From positions 1 through 9,678 of the forward strand of contig JARRCQ010000045.1 of the NCBI GenBank assembly GCA_029982105.1: a DNA stretch of 9,678 nt, in the 5' to 3' direction. This document shows positions 4,505 to 9,678 of the stretch, in pieces. The position numbers were made by a program, and so were the translations under genes. Source of the stretch: Candidatus Atribacteria bacterium (lineage in GTDB: Bacteria; Atribacterota; Atribacteria; Atribacterales; Caldatribacteriaceae). The number at the start of each line of letters is the position of its first letter. Within the stretch, counting starts at the first letter, position 1. Under the pieces are notes generated by a model, which did no database searches, was not told the DNA's origin, and saw nothing but the letters and a program-made list of their open reading frames with translations.

Positions 4505-6424
4505 ATGAAAACTGGGAAAAAGACAAAAAATAGTTCTCCTGGGTGGTTTTTTCTCTCTGGTCTTATAGTAGGAGGGATAATATGGTTTTTGCTTTTCACT
4601 TTGGTATTGAGTGATTTAAAAACAGTCTCCAATCAACTAGATGATTTTTCACCCCCTCTCACCACTCGTCTTTATGACATTGAAGGCCGCCTTTTAGCGG
4701 AACTTTTTACCGAGAACCGGGAATATGTTGAGTTTTCTCAAGTTCCAGATTTAGTAAAGAAAGCCTTTATTGCTAGTGAAGACCAAAGCTTCTATCGTCA
4801 CCCTGGTATAGACCCGTGGGGTATTGTCCGCGCCGCTTGGCAGAATTTAATAAATATGGATATAGTAGAAGGAGCAAGCACTATAACTCAGCAACTTTCC
4901 AGAAATCTATTCCTTTCTCAACAGCGGACGTGGAAAAGAAAAATACAAGAAATGTTTTTAGCTTTTAGCTTAGAGAAAAAATATACTAAAGATGAAATAT
5001 TAGAAGCCTACCTAAATCAGATTTACTTTGGGCATGGTGCCTATGGTATAAAAGCTGCTGCTCGAACTTACTTTGGAAAAGACTTAGAAGAGCTTAATCT
5101 GGCAGAAATAGCTATGTTAACTGGAGTGGCTCGTTCTCCGGGCAATTTCTCTCCTTATGTAGATTTATCCATTGCTCAGAGGCAGCAAAGAAGAGTATTG
5201 AGAAGAATGCAAGAGGTAGGTTTTATTTCCCGAGAACAGGTAGAAGAAGCTCTGGCTACTCCTATAGTTCTTGCGGGACAAGAGAAAAATCGCTCTTCTG
5301 CTCCCTACTTTGTAGATTATATTATTAAAGAATTGCAAAAAAGCTATGATGAAGAAACGATATTTGGTGGAGGATTAAAAATATATACCACCATAGACTT
5401 AGACATTCAGAAAATAGCAGAACAAGCTTTAAAAGAAAGCGGGTATCAAGGAGCTATTTTGAGCATTGAACCCCAAACTGGTTATATCAAGGCTATGGTA
5501 GGAGGAAGGGATTACGGTGAAAGCAAATTCAACCGAGCAGTGCAGGCCTATCGTCAGCCAGGGTCTTCTTTTAAACCTATCATTTATTCTGCTGCCTTAG
5601 ATAGCGGTTTTACCCCCAGCACCATTTTGGTAGATGAGCCTTTAACTTTCCCCAATGGTTGGAAACCACAAAACTATGAAAAAACTTTTAACGGTCCCAT
5701 AACCTTGAGAGAAGCTCTGGAAAAATCAGTAAACATAATCGGAATAAAACTCCTCCAGGAAACTGGGGTGGACAAGGTAATAAATTATGCTCGTAAAATG
5801 GGGATTAAGAGTGACCTTCGCCGAGATTTATCTCTAGCTTTAGGAACTTCAGAAGTAAACCTATTGGAGTTAACCAATGCTTATTGTGCTTTTGCCAATA
5901 GAGGTCTGGTTCCTGAGCCCATTGCTATATTACGAATAGAGAATTTTTCAGGAGAAGTTCTGTATGAAAGTCAAAGGTCTCTACGTCGGGCTTTGCCAGA
6001 AGATACTGCCTACATTATGGCTCGCTTATTACAGGGGGTAATAGAACGAGGAACGGCAAAAGCTGCCCGGATAGATCGGCCAGTAGGAGGAAAAACCGGA
6101 ACCACTGAAGATTTTATTGATGCCTGGTTCGTAGGTTTTACCCCTGATTTGGTTTGTGGAATATATTTAGGCAACGACGACCGGACTCCTTTAGGCCCCA
6201 GTAAAACTGGAGGAATAATAGCTGCTCCTCTATTTGCCCAAGTTATGAAAGAAGCCCATAAAGAGATTCCGATTCATGATTTTCCTCCTCCTCCAGGAAT
6301 AAGGGAAGTCAAGGTGTGTATGAAAAGTGGAAAATTAGTATCTCCTAATTGTAAAGCGGTTACTCTTCCTTTTAAAGCAGGAACGGAACCCCGGGAGTGG
6401 TGTAACCAGTGTTTGGGCAGTTAA
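4505..6424 (+). CDS. mrcA: Penicillin-binding protein 1A (bifunctional transglycosylase/transpeptidase)
   Basis: Polymerises lipid II into glycan strands and cross-links them outside the cytoplasmic membrane. The 639-residue protein has a basic N terminus and one membrane anchor (about 14-36). The GT51 transglycosylase domain has SEDQSFYRHPG (91-101) with catalytic E92, GASTITQQLSRN (123-134), and RKIQEM (145-150) with the second glutamate E149. The transpeptidase domain has all three penicillin-binding motifs: SSFK (354-357), SVN (408-410) and KTGT (530-533). The tail carries four cysteines (C604, C616, C633, C636) in the CMKSGK...C...CNQC pattern common in PBP1A C-termini. The gene looks intact. 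An in-frame TAA at 4496 rules out a longer form starting at ATG. The nearest Shine-Dalgarno-like GGAAGGA (4481-4487) is 17 bases from the ATG, too far to be convincing. It is transcribed alone, divergent from queT. Confidence 0.96.
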   Translation: MKTGKKTKNSSPGWFFLSGLIVGGIIWFLLFTLVLSDLKTVSNQLDDFSPPLTTRLYDIEGRLLAELFTENREYVEFSQVPDLVKKAFIASEDQSFYRHPGIDPWGIVRAAWQNLINMDIVEGASTITQQLSRNLFLSQQRTWKRKIQEMFLAFSLEKKYTKDEILEAYLNQIYFGHGAYGIKAAARTYFGKDLEELNLAEIAMLTGVARSPGNFSPYVDLSIAQRQQRRVLRRMQEVGFISREQVEEALATPIVLAGQEKNRSSAPYFVDYIIKELQKSYDEETIFGGGLKIYTTIDLDIQKIAEQALKESGYQGAILSIEPQTGYIKAMVGGRDYGESKFNRAVQAYRQPGSSFKPIIYSAALDSGFTPSTILVDEPLTFPNGWKPQNYEKTFNGPITLREALEKSVNIIGIKLLQETGVDKVINYARKMGIKSDLRRDLSLALGTSEVNLLELTNAYCAFANRGLVPEPIAILRIENFSGEVLYESQRSLRRALPEDTAYIMARLLQGVIERGTAKAARIDRPVGGKTGTTEDFIDAWFVGFTPDLVCGIYLGNDDRTPLGPSKTGGIIAAPLFAQVMKEAHKEIPIHDFPPPPGIREVKVCMKSGKLVSPNCKAVTLPFKAGTEPREWCNQCLGS

Positions 6425-6503
6425 AATTAACAGATATCCTATGACACTCCCTATTTTGTCATCTATAATAGTGTTCAGAAAAAACTTATGAGTAATGATA
6501 AAC
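6425..6503. other. Convergent intergenic gap with weak inverted repeats
   Basis: This separates the ends of the PBP gene and the HAD gene. ATGACA (6441-6446) and TGTCAT (6457-6462) form a 6-bp stem with a ten-base loop and no T-run after it. On the minus strand a very weak AT/GU stem (about 6502-6482) runs into six T (6484-6479), which could serve as a poor terminator for the HAD gene. No strong intrinsic terminator is visible for either gene. Confidence 0.35.
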
Positions 6504-7184
6504 TTATAACCCTTCGAGCAAAAAGGAAAGCTTTATAGTATTCCGCTTCCCTTTCACTATGTCTTCAATATCTTCTGGCTCTCTTAAAATAAAGTCAGGG
6601 CGCAGTTTCAGAACTTTTTCTAGCTCTAACGCTCCCCAGGATGCCAGAGCAAAGGGGATTGAAGCTCCTTTAGCTGCTTGAATATCATAAATGCTGTCAC
6701 CCACAAAAATGGACTCGTTATTCTTAACCCCTAATCTATCTAAAGCTAAAAGAAGCGGGTCGGGGTAAGGTTTAGAACGCGAAGCATCTTCAGCACAAAT
6801 TATGGTTTCAAAAAAACGGTTTATCATAAACTGGTCAAATTGATAAGACATTTCAGAGCGAATCTTAGAAGTCACCAGTGCCATTTTTATTCCCTCTTGA
6901 TACAAGTTTTCTATAGTTTCCCTAACTCCTGGAAAAAGCTGCACTTCTTTTATCCCTGCTCGGATTAAGTCTTGCCAACGAGCCACAAAAGCTCTTCCCA
7001 CCTCCGAGGGAATCTTCAAAGTTTTCAACGTTTCCGGACTGGGAATACCCAAAGTAAAAATAAAAAAACTATCTGGCTTATCAACTCCTGTAAATTCTCG
7101 GAACGTTTGAGAAAGACTTCGCAAAAACAAAGGGTTAGTATCAGTAATAGTTCCATCTATATCAAAAATAACTGCTTTAATCAC
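6504..7184 (-). CDS. HAD-superfamily phosphatase, PpaX/Gph-like
   Basis: A predicted 226-residue cytoplasmic phosphohydrolase. All four HAD motifs are present (numbered from the GTG start): motif I DIDGT with nucleophile D8 and D10, motif II VTS with T105, motif III K138 in SKPYPDP, and motif IV GDSIYD with D163 and D167. An alpha-helical cap lies between motif I and the LFPGV segment, as in phosphoglycolate phosphatase, pyrophosphatase PpaX and beta-phosphoglucomutase relatives. The substrate cannot be told from sequence. The frame is open to a TTG at 7199, but GTG at 7184 is preferred: GGAG (7197-7194) is nine bases upstream, the protein then begins MIKAVIFDIDGT like its relatives, and the TTG would sit right at the likely transcript start. 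It stands alone, convergent with the PBP gene and divergent from the MFS gene. Confidence 0.88.
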   Translation of the reverse strand: MIKAVIFDIDGTITDTNPLFLRSLSQTFREFTGVDKPDSFFIFTLGIPSPETLKTLKIPSEVGRAFVARWQDLIRAGIKEVQLFPGVRETIENLYQEGIKMALVTSKIRSEMSYQFDQFMINRFFETIICAEDASRSKPYPDPLLLALDRLGVKNNESIFVGDSIYDIQAAKGASIPFALASWGALELEKVLKLRPDFILREPEDIEDIVKGKRNTIKLSFLLEGL

Positions 7185-7193
7185 TTTATCACT

Positions 7194-7197
7194 CTCC
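7194..7197 (-). promoter_or_regulatory. Shine-Dalgarno that fixes the HAD gene start
   Basis: GGAG on the minus strand, nine bases before GTG 7184. It overlaps the alternative upstream TTG (7199-7197), so the TTG is unlikely to be the true start. Confidence 0.55.
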
Positions 7198-7209
7198 AAT
7201 TCTTTAGCT

Positions 7210-7217
7210 ATTATAAT
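7210..7217. promoter_or_regulatory. Palindromic -10 element between the HAD and MFS genes
   Basis: ATTATAAT is its own reverse complement and contains TATAAT on both strands (plus 7212-7217; minus 7215-7210). For the HAD gene it would start transcription near 7203, leaving a leader of about 18 bases before GTG 7184. A perfect TTGACA on the minus strand (7228-7223) is only seven bases away, too close to serve as its -35. Confidence 0.4.
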
Positions 7218-7267
7218 AGGAATGTCAATGAGAGAAGGAAAAACAAAGAGCTGATGTTACCATAATA

Positions 7268-7296
7268 TTGAAGAGATAATAAACCAGATTTATAAT
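7268..7296 (+). promoter_or_regulatory. Putative promoter of the MFS-dehydrogenase operon
   Basis: TTGAAG (7268-7273), a 17-base spacer, then TATAAT (7291-7296): four of six bases of the -35 consensus and all of the -10 at ideal spacing. Transcription would begin near 7303, giving a leader of about 24 bases with GGGGGT (7315-7320) six bases before the MFS ATG. It is the best complete promoter seen in the window. Confidence 0.6.
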
Positions 7297-7326
7297 ATTG
7301 GCATTAGTGGTAAAGGGGGTAAAAAG

Positions 7327-8508
7327 ATGGATAAAAAAGCTTCTCAGAGAAGAGCTAAAGCGCTTCAATTTATAGTTCTTATGGGATTAGTGAGTTTGTT
7401 TGGTGATATAGTTTATGAAGGAGTAAGAGGAGTTAGCGGTCCTTATTTGGCTCTTTTGGGAGCAAGCGCATCGGTCGTAGGTTTAGTCGGGGGGTTAGGT
7501 GAATTCATCGGATATGCTCTTCGGCTTCTTTCTGGTTTTATAGCTGACCGAACCAAAGCATATTGGCTCTTCACCTTCATCGGCTACGGATTACTCCTTT
7601 CTATTCCCCTCCTTTCTTTTGCCAATAGTTGGTGGGTAGCAGCCCTATTTATAATTTTAGAAAGAGCGGGTAAGGCTTTCCGTTCCCCAGCCCGAGACAC
7701 TATCCTCTCCTATGCTACCAAAGAAGTGGGGCGAGGATTTGGTTTTGGCATCCATGAGGCGTTAGACCAAATTGGAGCTATTATTGGCCCCCTAATTTTC
7801 TCTTTTATTCTATTCTTTGGTGGCGATTATCGCTTAGGGTTTTCCATCCTCTGGATACCAGCTTTGATAGTGATAGGAATTCTGGTCATTGCTCGAAACC
7901 AGCTACCTCATCCCGAAAAATTGGAAAACTCTAAAGAACCAGAAAACAAAGACAGTAAAATATTTTCTCGAGTATTCATTTTCTATTCTTTGTTTACCTT
8001 TCTTGCTGTAGCAGGATTTGCTAACTTTCCCCTCATTTCTTATCATCTCAAAATAGCGTCAATTATGAGTGACGTCCAGATCCCTACCCTCTTTGCCTTA
8101 GCTATGGGAGTTGATGCTTTAATAGCTCTTTTAATAGGAAGAGCCTATGACCGGGTGGGACTAAGAACTCTAATAGTCATACCTTTGCTTTCCCTTTTTA
8201 TCCCCTTTTTAGCTTTTTCTAATAGTATGGCTTCTGCGATTATCGGAATAATTCTGTGGGGAATAGTTTTAGGTGTTCATGAGACTATAATGCGGGCGGC
8301 AGTAGCCGATTTAACCGCTATAAGCCACCGAGGCTCAGCTTATGGAATTTTCAATACTATCTACGGATTATCTTGGCTTTTAGGGGGAGCCCTGATGGGA
8401 GTACTCTATGAAATCTCTGTTTCTTATTTAATAATTCTTGCTGTATTATTCGAGTTAGCTTCCATTCCCGTTTTGCTGGTTTTGGAAAGAGAACAAAGAG
8501 CTAAATAA
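7327..8508 (+). CDS. Major facilitator superfamily transporter
   Basis: A 393-residue inner-membrane protein with about twelve hydrophobic segments in two halves, joined by a charged cytoplasmic linker (about 192-214). MFS motif A appears after the second helix of each half: GFIADRTK (70-77) and GRAYDRVGLRT (271-281). The segment AFRSPARDTILSYA (117-130), followed by GFGIHEALDQIGAIIGP (139-155), is typical of a widespread MFS subgroup whose members are mostly uncharacterised. The substrate and direction cannot be deduced. The ATG at 7327 has a strong ribosome site, AAGGGGGT, six bases upstream. A dehydrogenase gene follows 41 bases later with no terminator between them, so the pair may handle one metabolite. 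This is inference from order only. Confidence 0.9.
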   Translation: MDKKASQRRAKALQFIVLMGLVSLFGDIVYEGVRGVSGPYLALLGASASVVGLVGGLGEFIGYALRLLSGFIADRTKAYWLFTFIGYGLLLSIPLLSFANSWWVAALFIILERAGKAFRSPARDTILSYATKEVGRGFGFGIHEALDQIGAIIGPLIFSFILFFGGDYRLGFSILWIPALIVIGILVIARNQLPHPEKLENSKEPENKDSKIFSRVFIFYSLFTFLAVAGFANFPLISYHLKIASIMSDVQIPTLFALAMGVDALIALLIGRAYDRVGLRTLIVIPLLSLFIPFLAFSNSMASAIIGIILWGIVLGVHETIMRAAVADLTAISHRGSAYGIFNTIYGLSWLLGGALMGVLYEISVSYLIILAVLFELASIPVLLVLEREQRAK

Positions 8509-8549
8509 ATCAATGATTTTATATCTATAAATATTATTGGAGGTAATCT

Positions 8550-9581
8550 ATGAGAGTGCTTTTTGGAAAAGCACCTTTTGAGTTTGAATGGCGAGATGTA
8601 CCTGTACCTGACTTGCAACCTGGAAAAGTTTTGGTGCGAGTGGAAGCAGGAGGTATATGTGGCACTGACCTCCACTTTCTTCGTTATAATGACGAATGGA
8701 CACCATTAGGCCATGAAGTAGTAGGGGTTATCGAAAAAATAAGTGAGGGAATAGAAGGAGTAGCAATTGGTGACCGAGTGATCGTCGAGAACCATGCTGC
8801 CTGCTGGAGATGCAAAGAGTGTAAAAATGGACGTCCTCAATATTGTGAGAACTTGACCACCTATATGTCAGACCAAGCTGGCTTCTCTGATTATTTAGTT
8901 GTCAGATATGATATGGTGCACCACTACGATCCAAAGCAATTAGAACTAACACACGCTTGTCTTGCAGAACCCCTCACTGTAGCCTTAGATGTAACTTTAA
9001 AGGCTGATATTAAGCTCAATGATGAGGTAGTTGTTTTTGGACCAGGCCCTATTGGACTAATGGCTACGAAAATTGCCAAGTTGCAAGGTGCTCGTCGAGT
9101 TTTTCTGGTAGGTTCCAATAACTCTACCCCTCGAGGAGCACATCGTTTAGAAATAGGTCACAGAATGGGCGCTGATGTGATTTTAAGTTATGAAGAGCAC
9201 CATGTAGCAGAAACAATATTGGACGCTGTGCCTACCGGGGTAGATCGAGTGGTTATTACTGCACCTCCTCGAACAATTAAAGATGCTATTTCTATCTCTC
9301 ACTTTGGGGGTATTATCGCTTTTAACGGCATCGAATACGGAGCAGGAAGTCAGATTACTTTTGACGCCAACGAATTTCACTTTAAGAAACTTCAACTTCG
9401 AGCTTCTCATGCTATCCCTAACCACTATTTTCCTATGGCCATTGACCTGTTAACTCGACGCATTATAGAACCAGATTTACTATTAACTCACGTTTTTAGT
9501 TTTGACGAAGCAAAAAGGGCTTTTCAGATTTTAACTAATCCGGAGGAAAAAGCCATAAAAGTAGTACTTAAAAACAGTTAA
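8550..9581 (+). CDS. Zinc-dependent medium-chain alcohol/polyol dehydrogenase
   Basis: A 343-residue cytoplasmic oxidoreductase of the MDR superfamily. Catalytic zinc ligands: C37 in GICGTDLH (35-42), H55-E56 in LGHE, and E140 in AEPLTVA. The structural zinc site is complete: C85, C88, C91 and C99 (C-x2-C-x2-C-x7-C). The Rossmann nucleotide loop is GPGPIG (164-169). After the second Rossmann strand the chain reads VGSNNSTPR (187-195) rather than ending in the Asp/Glu expected of strict NAD enzymes. Small and basic residues there suggest NADP or dual use. The overall pattern is closest to sorbitol/threonine/glucose dehydrogenase-like enzymes; the substrate is unknown. The ATG at 8550 has GGAGGT five bases upstream (8539-8544), the best ribosome site in the window. 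It is probably cotranscribed with the MFS gene. Confidence 0.92.
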   Translation: MRVLFGKAPFEFEWRDVPVPDLQPGKVLVRVEAGGICGTDLHFLRYNDEWTPLGHEVVGVIEKISEGIEGVAIGDRVIVENHAACWRCKECKNGRPQYCENLTTYMSDQAGFSDYLVVRYDMVHHYDPKQLELTHACLAEPLTVALDVTLKADIKLNDEVVVFGPGPIGLMATKIAKLQGARRVFLVGSNNSTPRGAHRLEIGHRMGADVILSYEEHHVAETILDAVPTGVDRVVITAPPRTIKDAISISHFGGIIAFNGIEYGAGSQITFDANEFHFKKLQLRASHAIPNHYFPMAIDLLTRRIIEPDLLLTHVFSFDEAKRAFQILTNPEEKAIKVVLKNS

Positions 9582-9605
9582 AGCTATAAGTTTTCAATTA
9601 TAGTT
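9582..9605 (+). terminator. Weak hairpin after the dehydrogenase gene
   Basis: AGCTATAA (9582-9589) pairs with TTATAGTT (9598-9605), eight pairs including one G-T, around an eight-base loop, directly after the stop codon. It is AT-only at its centre and no T-run follows, so intrinsic termination here is doubtful. Confidence 0.25.
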
Positions 9606-9610
9606 ATCAT

Positions 9611-9642
9611 ACAAAACTTGTTAGACTATTAAAACTTTAAAA
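9611..9642 (+). repeat. AT-rich 32-base repeat, copy B
   Basis: Matches copy A (2716-2685, minus strand) at 30 of 32 positions, in opposite orientation within the window. It lies about 30 bases after the dehydrogenase stop. The window ends 36 bases later with AAGGTCGT, similar to the AGGTCGCC that follows copy A almost directly, so a related palindromic element may continue beyond the edge. Confidence 0.6.
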
Positions 9643-9678
9643 AGTAAATTACATCAGAAGCCAAAAACTCAAGGTCGT

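Noticed and set aside
7185..7199. TTG 7199 as the HAD start (five extra residues)
   Set aside because: It overlaps the GGAG that is well placed for GTG 7184 and would lie only a few bases from the putative transcript start.
7223..7228. Perfect TTGACA on the minus strand as a -35 for the HAD gene
   Set aside because: The nearest TATAAT is only seven bases away, and no good -10 exists at 16-18 bases. Probably chance.
6972..7265. Plus-strand ORF of 97 codons across the start of the HAD gene
   Set aside because: Mostly antisense to the HAD coding region, with low-complexity composition and no family features.
8424..8675. Minus-strand ORF across the MFS-dehydrogenase junction, and others at 8924-9118 and 9183-9425
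   Set aside because: Antisense to well-supported genes, with no domain and no ribosome site.

Overview
The window is AT-rich bacterial chromosome (roughly 40% GC by eye) with tightly packed, ordinary housekeeping genes. It carries a bifunctional class A penicillin-binding protein, so the cell builds peptidoglycan. It has a DarA/YaaQ-type PII-like protein next to tmk, an arrangement familiar from Bacillota, and a Ycf45-type R3H/AAA+ ATPase typical of Cyanobacteria, Chloroflexota and related lineages. I cannot name the organism. A deep-branching or uncultured low-GC bacterium fits the mixture best, and this is inference. Stop codons behave normally and no rRNA, tRNA, CRISPR or transposase is visible.

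Layout. (1) 1-2384, minus strand: an operon read as R3H/AAA+ ATPase, then tmk, then darA (cut by the window start). The genes overlap or nearly touch. (2) 2385-2702: a gene-poor stretch with the putative operon promoter, a structured leader, and a GC-richer palindromic segment followed by an AT-rich repeat. Part of that repeat recurs at 9611-9642 in the other orientation. (3) 2703-4449, minus strand: queT-like queuosine-precursor transporter then tyrS, separated by a single base. (4) 4505-6424, plus strand: penicillin-binding protein 1A, divergent from queT across 55 bases. (5) 6504-7184, minus strand: a HAD-family phosphatase, convergent with the PBP gene. (6) 7327-9581, plus strand: an MFS transporter followed by a zinc-dependent medium-chain dehydrogenase, probably one transcript. 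(7) 9582-9678: a non-coding tail with the second repeat copy, still running when the window ends.

How the genes relate. tmk makes dTDP for DNA synthesis; darA is a predicted cyclic-di-AMP receptor; the R3H/AAA+ protein is a predicted nucleic-acid-binding ATPase of unknown job. queT and tyrS make biological sense together because tRNA-Tyr is one of the four queuosine-modified tRNAs. The MFS/dehydrogenase pair may import (or export) and oxidise or reduce one small molecule, which the sequence does not identify.

The most unusual observations are the intergenic repeat and palindrome at 2566-2716, the valine replacing the conserved aspartate of the Tmk DR motif, and the queT-tyrS pairing. I see no clear sign of a novel multi-gene system.
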